DNA of 42,842 nt, taken from Thermodesulfovibrionia bacterium. GTDB lineage: Bacteria > Nitrospirota > Thermodesulfovibrionia > UBA6902. Below, in pieces: positions 8,712 to 17,542 of this stretch; the stretch's first letter is position 1, and every line of letters begins with the position of its first letter. The notes under the pieces are model-generated. The model saw only the letters and a list, made by a program, of their open reading frames with translations. It was not told where the DNA came from and did no database searches. The position numbers and the translations under genes are program-made. Where the stretch lies: positions 1 to 42,842 of the forward strand of contig CALZMZ010000001.1 of NCBI GenBank assembly GCA_945788685.1, read 5' to 3'.

Positions 8712-9866
8712 TTAGTTTTTACCAGTGTGGCAGTTTCCGCAACCGGATATGGCAGTTGCAAGTGATCCTTTAATGTCCCACCTCATCATTTTGTAGTAAT
8801 CTGTAGCGTGGGCGCCATGACAGGATAAACACATAACAGCGTCCGATCCAGTCACCCCTGCTCCTATGGAAACAGGAGGACTTGTCCTGGCAACCGGTGT
8901 TACAACATCGTATGTTGTATAAGATGAATATTCTCCTGTACCAGGGAGCTGGACATCGGTTGGGTGTCGTTTAAATGGTGAAAAGGGCGCAATCTTGTCA
9001 GCACTGATACCTTCACGAGCTCCACCGCTGGAACTGTCAAAAAGGTGAAAATATCCATGACATGTTGCACAAAATCCGCTCATCGTCTTATTATTTGGCC
9101 TGTTATTGTTAGTACTTAAATCATGGCAGGTCTGACAACCTGATGAATCAAAATCCATGGGAGATGTTGCTCCATAGTACTCATTGTGATTGGCTGCATT
9201 GACATTCTGCCATTTGGAAGCTGTCGTATTTTCAAGCCCTATCACATAATAGAGAAACCTGTAACTGTTGGCAACTATATCAGCAGTACCTAGTGCTCCA
9301 TCTACATTACCGTGATGTGCCCCCTTCATGGCAGTCAAACCATTACCCTGGTTGCCACGAATTCCGTGACATCCATGGGTACCGGCACATGTAAAACCCG
9401 TATTATTTATTGTTGTATTAATTCCTGCAATATCATGTCGTCTTCCGGGTGGCTGGGATGGATTATCGAAACTTCCAAAGTCTTTAATATTATGTCCCTT
9501 TTTGTCAGAAGCCCCGCTTCCTTTTGTTCCATCTATATAGGCAAAATTTCCTCCTGCCAGGTCAGGCGCTCCTCCTGATCCGTTATGATAGATCTGCGGC
9601 GCATTGGTAACAGGATCCACGCCACTTGCATTTACATTACCGCTTGCATGACATCCCAGACATGTGCCCCTGAGAAGATATTGCTTTGCATCTGTTGTTT
9701 CAGATCCAACTATGAGATTAACCATAGCCAAATTGTTCTGTTTATTATGCATTGTATGACAGGTACTGCACTGGCCTGACAGCACGGCATACACCATACT
9801 GGTCATCATCAGGACACAGATCATTGCAAAAAAACAGAATACATATTTTTTCTTTCCATTTAACAT
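8712..9866 (-). CDS. exported 7-heme cytochrome, paralogue of the 22684-23862 product
   Basis: This 384-residue protein has a signal peptide (FFAMICVLMMTSMVYA) and six canonical heme sites: CSTCH, CLGCH, CQTCH, CATCH, CLSCH and CGNCH. It also has one CX5CH site, CAGTHGCH. It aligns along its whole length with the product at 22684-23862: GQCSTCHTMH, CAGTHGCHG, NSYRFL, NEYYG, RHPTDVQLPG, VMCLSCHGAH and a closing CHTGKN. The present copy has one extra heme, CQTCH. Gly/Ser/Asn-rich loops and few charges are what one expects of a surface or extracellular cytochrome. It is the last gene of the minus-strand operon and starts eight bases after the 16-heme gene ends. The size, the single-cytochrome subunit and the porin/PPIase/propeller neighbours recall OmcE/OmcS-type wire cytochromes, but this is analogy, not demonstrated homology. 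Confidence 0.88.
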   Translation of the reverse strand: MLNGKKKYVFCFFAMICVLMMTSMVYAVLSGQCSTCHTMHNKQNNLAMVNLIVGSETTDAKQYLLRGTCLGCHASGNVNASGVDPVTNAPQIYHNGSGGAPDLAGGNFAYIDGTKGSGASDKKGHNIKDFGSFDNPSQPPGRRHDIAGINTTINNTGFTCAGTHGCHGIRGNQGNGLTAMKGAHHGNVDGALGTADIVANSYRFLYYVIGLENTTASKWQNVNAANHNEYYGATSPMDFDSSGCQTCHDLSTNNNRPNNKTMSGFCATCHGYFHLFDSSSGGAREGISADKIAPFSPFKRHPTDVQLPGTGEYSSYTTYDVVTPVARTSPPVSIGAGVTGSDAVMCLSCHGAHATDYYKMMRWDIKGSLATAISGCGNCHTGKN

Positions 9867-9874
9867 ATCAGTAC

Positions 9875-11134
9875 CTATTTATCATGACATTGAATACATA
9901 ACGACCTGTTTCTATCATGGGTCAACATAAAATCAGACCTCGCTGCATGCATACTATGACAGGATATACATGTAACCGGTTTTCCATTACGAATGTCTAT
10001 TATATCATTTCCAACGGGATGAGTTGATGAATGTTCGGAATTATGGCAGCGTGCACACATCTCGATTCCATTGCCTCTGAAGCTCAGCGGCTGATCTGAA
10101 TGGCCGGGTATATGACACTCAAAACATTTTCTGTCTTTTATGGGGGTGCATTCCGCTGTCTTTAATCCTCGTTCCATATCCAATGTTCTCTTCTCTGTTT
10201 TTTCGTGACATGCAATGCATACGTCACCCTCTCTGACAGTCAGGTCCTGTTTGTCAGTTGAATGATAGCTGTGGCATAAATTACACGGATTTGACTGTTT
10301 TTTTGAATGCTGAACATCTTTGACATATGTATATTCTTCTTTCTTATGACAGGTAAAGCAGAGTTCTTCTCCCTTAAATCGCACAGATATTGCATCACCG
10401 GGAGTTATGGGATTATGACATGTGCCGCATTCCTTATTCATAAAGGCCTTGTGTCCAAATGGCCCCAGAGCACTGCTGTTTTTCGATCCGTGTCCGGAAT
10501 GGCATGACGTACAGTCCATATTCTCTACAACAGAAGATATGGATATACCTTCTGCCTTACACCTTGGAGCATGACACTCTTTGCAAAGTGTATTTGGCGA
10601 TGATCTCAGGAGATTGTTATTTACAGATGCATGAGAGTCATGACATGCTGAACATTCCCCTTTTTTGAAGGGAAGACAGCCGTGAGTTAGCCCGGCCTGT
10701 TCCTTTGTTCCGGCATGACATTTCACACATAATTCTTTTTCCTCATCAGCAAGCAGATGCTCCCTGTTCCCGCTATGAGCTTCATGACATTCGGTGCAGT
10801 CGCCTTTTCTCAGGACATTATGCACCCTGCCTGCATTAATCATTTTTCTCAGATCTTCATGACAGCCCAGGCAGATTGACCCTACTGTATCATCAAGCAG
10901 CCCGGGAACAGAGCTGACATGTGAGTTGTGACATGTGATGCATTCTCCTTTTTTAAAGAGAACATGTTGAAATTTATCTGCCAGGCCCTCTTTCAGCTCT
11001 TTATGACAGTCATAACAGAGCTCCGGGATGGGCTTTTTAAGTTTGACCGCAGCATTTGTATCATAATGAAATATTAAACCGGCAAGCGTTAAAATGCTCC
11101 ATATAATAAGCAGTATATTTTTTTTACTTTTCAC
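9875..11134 (-). CDS. 16-heme periplasmic cytochrome c
   Basis: This 419-residue protein has an N-terminal signal or anchor sequence (ILLIIWSILTLAGLIFHYDTNA) and sixteen CXXCH motifs by my count, from CYDCH to CIQCH. Most occur as doubled motifs, such as KGECITCHNSH ... ICLGCHEDL, with repeating CHxxH pairs that supply distal histidines. It is shorter than but closely related in repeat style to the 26-heme product encoded just upstream (22 bases away). The dense heme chain with little other domain structure suggests a linear electron conductor in the periplasm or inside the neighbouring outer-membrane barrel. The cellular position is inferred from the operon. Confidence 0.9.
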   Translation of the reverse strand: MKSKKNILLIIWSILTLAGLIFHYDTNAAVKLKKPIPELCYDCHKELKEGLADKFQHVLFKKGECITCHNSHVSSVPGLLDDTVGSICLGCHEDLRKMINAGRVHNVLRKGDCTECHEAHSGNREHLLADEEKELCVKCHAGTKEQAGLTHGCLPFKKGECSACHDSHASVNNNLLRSSPNTLCKECHAPRCKAEGISISSVVENMDCTSCHSGHGSKNSSALGPFGHKAFMNKECGTCHNPITPGDAISVRFKGEELCFTCHKKEEYTYVKDVQHSKKQSNPCNLCHSYHSTDKQDLTVREGDVCIACHEKTEKRTLDMERGLKTAECTPIKDRKCFECHIPGHSDQPLSFRGNGIEMCARCHNSEHSSTHPVGNDIIDIRNGKPVTCISCHSMHAARSDFMLTHDRNRSLCIQCHDK

Positions 11135-11155
11135 TTTTCACTTTTCACTTGTTTT

Positions 11156-13120
11156 TTACTCATGACATGCCTCACAATGTCCCTGTATAAAGGGTTCATG
11201 ACCGATATGCTTCAGCATTCCGGGTTTTTCAGTCACATGATGCTCATGGCAGCTCATACATTCACTGATTTCGTTAAGTGACTGCCTGTGAACTGCAATT
11301 AACCGCTCTGTATCATCTGAATGGCATTGTAAACAGAGTTCAGGGTCTTTATCTACCATAAGTCCATCCATGTCAGCATAATGAGATTTGTGACAGTTCA
11401 GGCAACTGCCGCTTTCCATGGCTAAATGACCCTTACGTTCCAAGGTGATCATAATTCTTTCATGACAGGTAAGGCATAGGTCATTGGGCTTATTCAAAAG
11501 CTGGTACTCCAGCTTTGTGCCGTGAGGACTATGACATGCTGTACAGTCACCCTCCTGAACAGGAGAATGTTTGATTTTACTCTTCATCAGACCGCTTTCC
11601 ATGGATGTATGGCATTCAAGACACATCTCTTTGACAGGATTCTTTGTAAATCCTCTATAGTCTTCTGCGTGGGAGTCATGACAGGTCAAACATTTTCTGT
11701 CCCGGAATAACGGATGCATGCCCTTTTCATCAATATCAACAAGCATACTCTCATGGCAGCTCATGCAAAGGTCATCGGATGAAGTGCTCAGAAGCCCTTT
11801 ATGAGATGAAGAATGCGGTCTGTGACAGTCCATGCACTGTTTATTGTTAACAGGTGTGTGTATATAGGTTTTAAAATAGCTGTCAATCTCTTTTTTATGG
11901 CAATTATCACATATGGTCGTGACCGGGGCCTTTAATATAACAGTATTATCTGAACCATGCGCATCATGACATTCTGTACATTCAGAACCGGAAAAAGGTG
12001 TATGAAGGACATTTTCCTGCAGGTCCTTCTCTGTATCGTTATGACAGGAATAACATAATTCTCCGTCTGGCTTCTTTAAAGTAAATTGCAGATCTGAAGC
12101 ATGGGGATCATGACATTCCGTGCATCCATTTTCTTTTACTGGCTCGTGCACCTGTCTCACATCTAAATCCGGTTTTTCCTTATGACATTGTGTGCAAAGT
12201 TCAACTTTATCCAGAAGAGTTACAAAAGGATAATCCGAGGCGTGCGGGCTGTGACAGGTGGTGCACTTACCCTCGTCTGTCAGCGGATGTGTATGCTCTT
12301 TCATATACCTGTCTTTTTCCTTTTCATGACAGGAATAGCACAGCATGTCAATGGATTGTGAAACTCCCAACGGATCATTTCCGCCCGCAGGGTTATGACA
12401 GGCACTGCATTCATTCTTTTGAAGTGGCTCATGTACAGACTCACGCAGCAGCTGGCCGTTTGATGAGCTGTGAGGACTGTGACAGCCTGTGCATTTTTTA
12501 TTTTCAACAGGATAACTCTTATGTGCTTTATTAAACTCATGAGCTTTATAATCATGGCATGTCCCGCACAGATCTGCTTCATTTTTAATGAGATTATCAG
12601 GATAGTCTGATCCATGTGGATCATGGCACTGATCGCAGCCGTTTTCAAGAGGCTTGTGACGCGTCAAGCGTTCAAAAGGAGCGCGCTCATGACAGGTAAA
12701 GCAGATCTCGTTTCCCGTGATTTTCTGCAGATACTGATTTTCAGAACCATGTGGATCGTGACAGGGGATACAGAGTCCCTGTTTAATTACGGTGTGGTTG
12801 CTTGTCATTTTTGACAACTGCTCTTCCATGTCAGAATGACATCTATAGCACAGCTTTCTTTCGCTTTTTTCAACAAACGATTTTATTGCAAGCCTTCCAT
12901 GACGCAGATGACATGCCTCACAATCCTTTTCACCGGCCGGGGCATGAACAAAGGTCATCTGAAGGTCTTTCAGTTTTTCTTCATGACATTCAATACAGGG
13001 CTTGGGAGCAAAACGTTTTCGGACTTTTTTCTCAGGGCCGCAGGAGAGCAGAAGAGAAAAAAGTAATGCTACAAAAAGTAATGAAAAAACAGATTTGTTA
13101 TTCATATATACGATTCTCAT
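11156..13120 (-). CDS. 26-heme cytochrome c lipoprotein
   Basis: This 654-residue protein carries twenty-six CXXCH motifs by direct count, one per roughly 24 residues. It opens with a lipoprotein signal whose lipobox is LLSC (LLFSLLLSCGPEKK), so the mature N-terminus should be acylated and tethered to a membrane, probably the outer one. The motifs come as doubled repeats: H-x-P/L...CxxCHxPHxS followed by ...LCxxCH. The recurrent CHDPHGSDY / CHSPHSS segments supply the second histidine ligands. The start is uncertain: ATG 13120, or ATG 13105 (MNNKSVFSLLF); neither has a strong ribosome site. Next to the barrel and the PPIase, it is the best candidate for the long electron relay of a porin-cytochrome conduit. 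Confidence 0.9.
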   Translation of the reverse strand: MRIVYMNNKSVFSLLFVALLFSLLLSCGPEKKVRKRFAPKPCIECHEEKLKDLQMTFVHAPAGEKDCEACHLRHGRLAIKSFVEKSERKLCYRCHSDMEEQLSKMTSNHTVIKQGLCIPCHDPHGSENQYLQKITGNEICFTCHERAPFERLTRHKPLENGCDQCHDPHGSDYPDNLIKNEADLCGTCHDYKAHEFNKAHKSYPVENKKCTGCHSPHSSSNGQLLRESVHEPLQKNECSACHNPAGGNDPLGVSQSIDMLCYSCHEKEKDRYMKEHTHPLTDEGKCTTCHSPHASDYPFVTLLDKVELCTQCHKEKPDLDVRQVHEPVKENGCTECHDPHASDLQFTLKKPDGELCYSCHNDTEKDLQENVLHTPFSGSECTECHDAHGSDNTVILKAPVTTICDNCHKKEIDSYFKTYIHTPVNNKQCMDCHRPHSSSHKGLLSTSSDDLCMSCHESMLVDIDEKGMHPLFRDRKCLTCHDSHAEDYRGFTKNPVKEMCLECHTSMESGLMKSKIKHSPVQEGDCTACHSPHGTKLEYQLLNKPNDLCLTCHERIMITLERKGHLAMESGSCLNCHKSHYADMDGLMVDKDPELCLQCHSDDTERLIAVHRQSLNEISECMSCHEHHVTEKPGMLKHIGHEPFIQGHCEACHE

Positions 13121-13214
13121 AATTCTTTATATCAAACATAAATACGTATTAGAGAAAAATTTCAAACAACTGTTTATTATGCCAAAGCAGTCTTTTCTAT
13201 ATAAAACCTTGATA

Positions 13215-14855
13215 CTAAGACGTGCTGTTATTAATGATTCGATCTAAATCCTGTATAACCTCATCATTAATAACAATATCTGCCTCACTTCTCAGTTTGG
13301 TCAAATATGATTCATATAATTCTTCATATTTAACAGCAAATACTCTCCTGTAAATATCAGGGCTGACCCGATCAAAATCTTCCACTTTGCTTTCGGTCTT
13401 CTCCTGTACTCTGTATATCCTGAATAAATCGCCTGACCGCGTGATATCACTGATCAGACCTGGTTCCAGGTCTTCAATTATATCCTGAAGCTCTGAAGGC
13501 ATCTGGTGCTTTCCCTGCCATCCAACCATACCGCCGGCAAATGAATTTTTATCGATTGATTTATTTTTAGCCATCCATGAAAAGTCAGCACCATTCATCA
13601 GTTCTCTCTTTATGTTTTCAGCTTCCATTCTTGTATTTGATGTAATTTGCTGCAGCTTATATCTTATTGGCCTGAAAAAATCTTCATGGTTATCAACGTA
13701 ATAATCCTGCAGATCCTGATCTGAAATTTTCACACCTGATGAAAGCTCGTTTTTTACAAACATTTTCACGAGCATTTTGTTTTTATATCTCGTTACATGG
13801 TCTTTCAGGTCAGAGTACATATCATATCTCCGGTCAAGTGCCTCATAATCTACTGCCTTGGGGTCAATCCACTGTTTTATCGTTCTAACTTTTGATATGT
13901 CTTTCCCGGGTCTTAGCATTTTGACAAACTCTCCGACCGTCAGAGTTGATTCCCTGAGTTTTACCAGCACCCTCTTATCCGACAGCCACTCAGACCGATG
14001 CGCCCGATTTACATCGACCGGTATTGAGGATAAAAGCTCCTGATTTATCTCCGGGGTCATCTTCCTGACCAGATACTCAAGGTATTCAGCACTTCGTTGT
14101 TCAACACCTTTCTTTTTTAACAATTCCTTAATGCGTTCCCTATTCATTTCAAACTCATCTTCTGAAGCATTATTTCTGCTGATGAGCCTGATTATATAAT
14201 AGCTTCCGCCTGACTTAAATACATTACCTGTTTCACCCGGTTCAAGGCTGTCGATTACTTCTTTTACTTTTTTATTAAGGTCCTTTCGTGCATGGGTCGC
14301 CTGCACGGTAAATTTGCGGAACTCATGGGAACCATAAAGCTGAGCCAGTGCATTAAAATCAGTTTCTTCATGTATGGTTTCCAAAAGGGCCCCGGCATCT
14401 TCAACGGAATTTGTCTCTGCGTAACTAAGAGTATACTGTTCATATTCTTTTTTGTAATAATCCCTGACCTCGTCTTCTGAAACCTGAACTTTCGACAACA
14501 CTTCATCATTATAGAGCCTTGTTACCGACTCCCTGAGAATAAATGCATCTACCTTATTAAGCAGCCCCGGATCAGTGTCCAGGTTCATCCGTATCGCTTC
14601 ATGTACAAGGAGCCTTTCATCGATCACCTTGTTAACATAATCAGAAACTTCAATGCTTTTTGTTTTTGAAAGACCTTCTCTCCGGTGGGCAATCTGTAAT
14701 GAATACTCTATATCCCCAATTGTGACGGGATCATTGTCAACGTATGCAGCAATATCTTTTTTTGGAGCAACAGCAGCGCAACTAAAAAGAGAAAAAATAA
14801 GAATTAAATAGACAGAACATAATAACCATCTGAATTTCATAAAGTCATACATCAT
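13215..14855 (-). CDS. two-domain parvulin-type peptidyl-prolyl isomerase lipoprotein
   Basis: This 546-residue protein starts MMYDFMKFRW (ATG 14840 is an alternative). It has a lipoprotein signal ending FSLFSCAAV and a SurA-N-like helical region (residues about 35-130). A first, weakly conserved parvulin-like domain follows (about 135-215; LNKKVKEVIDSLEPGETG). A second one lies near 395-485 (NSFAGGMVGWQGKHQMPSELQDII), whose GG.VGW pattern is characteristic of rotamase/PpiC domains. It sits between the CsgG-like genes and the 26-heme gene. Parvulin-type isomerases also occur beside cytochrome-wire and porin-cytochrome genes in Geobacter-like bacteria, where a role in folding or assembling exported cytochromes has been suggested. 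Catalytic activity is not provable from sequence because the first domain looks degenerate. Confidence 0.85.
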   Translation of the reverse strand: MMYDFMKFRWLLCSVYLILIFSLFSCAAVAPKKDIAAYVDNDPVTIGDIEYSLQIAHRREGLSKTKSIEVSDYVNKVIDERLLVHEAIRMNLDTDPGLLNKVDAFILRESVTRLYNDEVLSKVQVSEDEVRDYYKKEYEQYTLSYAETNSVEDAGALLETIHEETDFNALAQLYGSHEFRKFTVQATHARKDLNKKVKEVIDSLEPGETGNVFKSGGSYYIIRLISRNNASEDEFEMNRERIKELLKKKGVEQRSAEYLEYLVRKMTPEINQELLSSIPVDVNRAHRSEWLSDKRVLVKLRESTLTVGEFVKMLRPGKDISKVRTIKQWIDPKAVDYEALDRRYDMYSDLKDHVTRYKNKMLVKMFVKNELSSGVKISDQDLQDYYVDNHEDFFRPIRYKLQQITSNTRMEAENIKRELMNGADFSWMAKNKSIDKNSFAGGMVGWQGKHQMPSELQDIIEDLEPGLISDITRSGDLFRIYRVQEKTESKVEDFDRVSPDIYRRVFAVKYEELYESYLTKLRSEADIVINDEVIQDLDRIINNSTS

Positions 14856-14918
14856 TGCATATCTATCTATGGGTACTGAATAAAATGTCTCAGTGAAAGC
14901 AAATATCGTACATATACA

Positions 14919-16133
14919 TTACCGGGGCAAACCTTCTGATTCCAAATCTTCTACCAGGCCTGATACCGTAGCATCGGCAACTTTATCAGCAGATCTCAGT
15001 CTGCCCCAGTCAAGGGCTATAATATTCTGGTCCCCGGTCAGTTGATGATTGTCATACCAGATAATCCTGCTCCGTTGGCTGTCAAGCAATCTTGCTGATA
15101 TAGTTACTCTTGGAGGAGATGAATAATCCTGTCCGGTATAATATTCTTCCACTGTTCCGGTCAATACAACGTCCACTCCCAGCGCCCTGGAGAGGGCCTT
15201 TAAATTAATGTAATCCAGTTCCCCTTTACGCCCCACTCTGAGATCGGTGATTATTTTTTTAACATCGCCAAAATCTACAGGTTTAAACATCGGATTACCT
15301 GATAACTCATGCTGGAACAGATAGTTGACAATCATTCCGGCATGTCTGTGACCACTTTCATTTTTAAATGGTAATACGGCAATTTTATAAGTATTCTCAC
15401 TTTTATTCTCAGGTGTGGAATTTCCCAATGATGCAAATAGACTGTTAATTGCTTTGGGGATCAGTTTATCTACAGATTTGATTGTTCCCAGTCCAAGCAC
15501 TCTTGTAAAATCTTCCCCTGTCATGGAAACATAGCCAGACCAGACAATGAGCCCCGTAGGTACATCAATGAGGCGCGCCAGGATACCGATTTTTGGATTT
15601 CCTTCAGTAGCAAATGTCAGCACAGCACCTGCCATAACTGCATTGATCAATTTATTTTTCCCTAATTCCAATGCTACATCTCTGGAAATATACGATGAAT
15701 GCCTGATTCGTTTTTCACACAAAAATGCTTCAACGTTTTCATGGTCCAAAATGTCGAACCCCCTTTTTTCAAGATGAGGTACCAATAAAGGCATGATTTT
15801 ATTCAGGGCATCATTGTTACCGCTGAGGTTATCAAAAGTAAGCAGCGCTATTTTCCGTTTTACTTCTTTTATCTGTACGGATGAAGCTTCACCCAATGTC
15901 TGCATCGCTGCATTATCTTTAGCATCATTGATCTTATCCGGTACTGTCTCGTTATTAACAGCAGCTAGAGCAGCAGGTGTTGATGCCTGCTGAACAAAAA
16001 CTTCCTCATCTTCAGGATCCGATGTATACGTATATTTTGAAGATGTTGTTTCTCCGGCGACTGCAGTTAAGGAAACAGGGGAAAGAATTGCCAGCAGGAG
16101 TAATATGCAGTAACACTTACTCATTTTAATCAA
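14919..16133 (-). CDS. periplasmic protein with two CsgG/LpoB-like domains
   Basis: This 404-residue protein has a cleavable signal peptide (LLLLAILSPVSLTAVAG), a low-complexity linker to about residue 85, and two tandem copies of one domain. Each copy begins with the beta-strand pattern KIALLTFDNLSGNNDA or KIAVLPFKNESGHRHA. Each later shows the INAVMAGAVLTF / VDVVLTGTVEEYY and LIVWSGYV / RIIWYDNHQ segments. That fold pattern is shared by CsgG, LpoB, TolB-N and GNA1162-type proteins. It is the third of three such genes in a row. CsgG itself forms an outer-membrane secretion pore; LpoB-like members are regulatory lipoproteins. Which role applies is unknown. There is no lipobox here, unlike its two neighbours. 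Confidence 0.75.
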   Translation of the reverse strand: MIKMSKCYCILLLLAILSPVSLTAVAGETTSSKYTYTSDPEDEEVFVQQASTPAALAAVNNETVPDKINDAKDNAAMQTLGEASSVQIKEVKRKIALLTFDNLSGNNDALNKIMPLLVPHLEKRGFDILDHENVEAFLCEKRIRHSSYISRDVALELGKNKLINAVMAGAVLTFATEGNPKIGILARLIDVPTGLIVWSGYVSMTGEDFTRVLGLGTIKSVDKLIPKAINSLFASLGNSTPENKSENTYKIAVLPFKNESGHRHAGMIVNYLFQHELSGNPMFKPVDFGDVKKIITDLRVGRKGELDYINLKALSRALGVDVVLTGTVEEYYTGQDYSSPPRVTISARLLDSQRSRIIWYDNHQLTGDQNIIALDWGRLRSADKVADATVSGLVEDLESEGLPR

Positions 16134-16200
16134 TTTTAATCTCCGTCATATATTCCCTTACCTTTATACCTTTGATGCAAATCAGTCATTTCATGAAAAA

Positions 16201-16785
16201 TCAATTTTCCGTTAATGTACTGATTGCGTCCCTGACAGCCCCAAGAGATGTCTCACTTAATGTCTGGGAAGAAGCCCCAAAATGCCTGCTAAAAAACCCG
16301 CCCCCGCCTCTTCTTTTTGTCACAGACCAGATAATGTCACCTGTACCGGTCTCAGCCATCATGAGTGTAATAGTTACTTCAGGAGCAGAGTTGTTTCCTG
16401 CCTTACTATAACCATACTGTTCAATCGAACCCATGACTATTCCCTCAATTTTAAGGGCCCTGCCCAACTCTGTGATCTGTTGTTTGTCAAGTGACGTGTT
16501 GTTTTTTATACTGAGATCTTTGACAGCTGCATTTACTTCTCCGGGAATAACCACATTAACCAGCCCGGATGCCAGCAGTTCACTCATAACAAGACGTCTT
16601 ATAATTTCACCGGACTCTTTTTCATTGCTCAGGTTTTCAAGAGGTAATACAGCCACATTCTTAATAAAACTGAAATCAACATCCTGACTTACATGATAGG
16701 AAGAATGCATGCTGCTGCGGCATCCTGAAATAATAAATGATGACAAGACAATCATAACCAGGCAGCTTTTTCTTAATATATTCAT
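16201..16785 (-). CDS. CsgG/LpoB-like lipoprotein b
   Basis: This 194-residue protein has a lipoprotein signal with lipobox ISGC (SSFIISGCRSS). The single domain starts IKNVAVLPLENLSNEKESGEIIRRLV and continues with the IEGIVMGSIEQYG and GDIIWSVTKRRGG blocks shared with CsgG/LpoB/GNA1162-like proteins. A Gly-rich patch (KRRGGGGFFSRHFG) precedes the conserved HFGASSQTLSETS, which matches HFGAEGTTLDETA in the next gene. The two are therefore clear paralogues. A good AAGGAGAA ribosome site precedes the ATG. It is probably anchored to the outer membrane and may pair with its paralogue to form a hetero-oligomer near the barrel protein. Confidence 0.8.
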   Translation of the reverse strand: MNILRKSCLVMIVLSSFIISGCRSSMHSSYHVSQDVDFSFIKNVAVLPLENLSNEKESGEIIRRLVMSELLASGLVNVVIPGEVNAAVKDLSIKNNTSLDKQQITELGRALKIEGIVMGSIEQYGYSKAGNNSAPEVTITLMMAETGTGDIIWSVTKRRGGGGFFSRHFGASSQTLSETSLGAVRDAISTLTEN

Positions 16786-16843
16786 TATGTTCTCCTTTAA
16801 TACATACTACGGAATATGACAATAATTTATTAAATCACAAACA

Positions 16844-17452
16844 TCAATATAAACTGTCAAAGGCCTCTTTTATGACTTTTCTGGCTGTTTCATCCAGAGT
16901 CGTACCTTCAGCGCCGAAATGCCTGGTCCAGATACTCGCACCTCCAGAAGTATGCCATGCCGACCACAGGATATTACTTGAGTCCGTGTCTATTAACATT
17001 AAATGCATTGACACCTCCGGGTATGAGACAGAAACTCCTTTTTTCATGTCATATGTTCCTACAGAACCCTTTAATACAACATCGACATCCAACAGCTCTC
17101 CCAGATTCTGCAAGTTCCTTCCGGACACCTGCTGAAATGACCTTAACCTCAATTCTTTATATACTCTCATCACCTCTCCGGGTTCAATAACATTAACATC
17201 TCTTGATAAAAGGTCCATGATAACAAGGCTTCGGACTTTTTCATCCGCATATTCATTAGCTGTCAGATTTTCCATTGGTAAAATAGCTATCCTGTCAAGG
17301 TTCCTTGTTTCAATTTCAGCATGTTTATATTTCTTCAGATTGCTGCTGCAGCCATAAAATGATACGGTCACCATAAATATAAAGATAACCGACAGGTGCA
17401 GAGCCCTGCTTTTCCCTGCTTCTTCACGTAAAAAATATCTTTTATTAATCAT
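16844..17452 (-). CDS. CsgG/LpoB-like lipoprotein a
   Basis: This is a 202-residue paralogue of the 16201-16785 product. The signal is longer than usual: a charged N-terminal stretch of about 18 residues precedes the hydrophobic core, and the lipobox is FYGC (VTVSFYGCSSN). The domain contains LDRIAILPMENLTANEYADEKVRSLV, VDVVLKGSVGTYD, SNILWSAWHTSGG and HFGAEGTTLDETARKVI. It is the first of the three CsgG-like genes after the barrel gene. No cysteine pair or heme motif is present, so it is not itself an electron carrier. A scaffold, pore or assembly role is inferred. Confidence 0.8.
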   Translation of the reverse strand: MINKRYFLREEAGKSRALHLSVIFIFMVTVSFYGCSSNLKKYKHAEIETRNLDRIAILPMENLTANEYADEKVRSLVIMDLLSRDVNVIEPGEVMRVYKELRLRSFQQVSGRNLQNLGELLDVDVVLKGSVGTYDMKKGVSVSYPEVSMHLMLIDTDSSNILWSAWHTSGGASIWTRHFGAEGTTLDETARKVIKEAFDSLY

Positions 17453-17542
17453 TTATTTCACCGATACGGTATTTATATATACAATTAGTTTCTGCTAACC
17501 TGTTCATGTAAAAAGCAATGCCTGATATTATAAGTAACATTC

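Noticed and set aside
12301-12648. ORFs of 60-115 residues on both strands inside the 26-heme gene
   Set aside because: They are shadow frames of a repetitive Cys/His-rich coding sequence, with no ribosome sites or recognisable domains.
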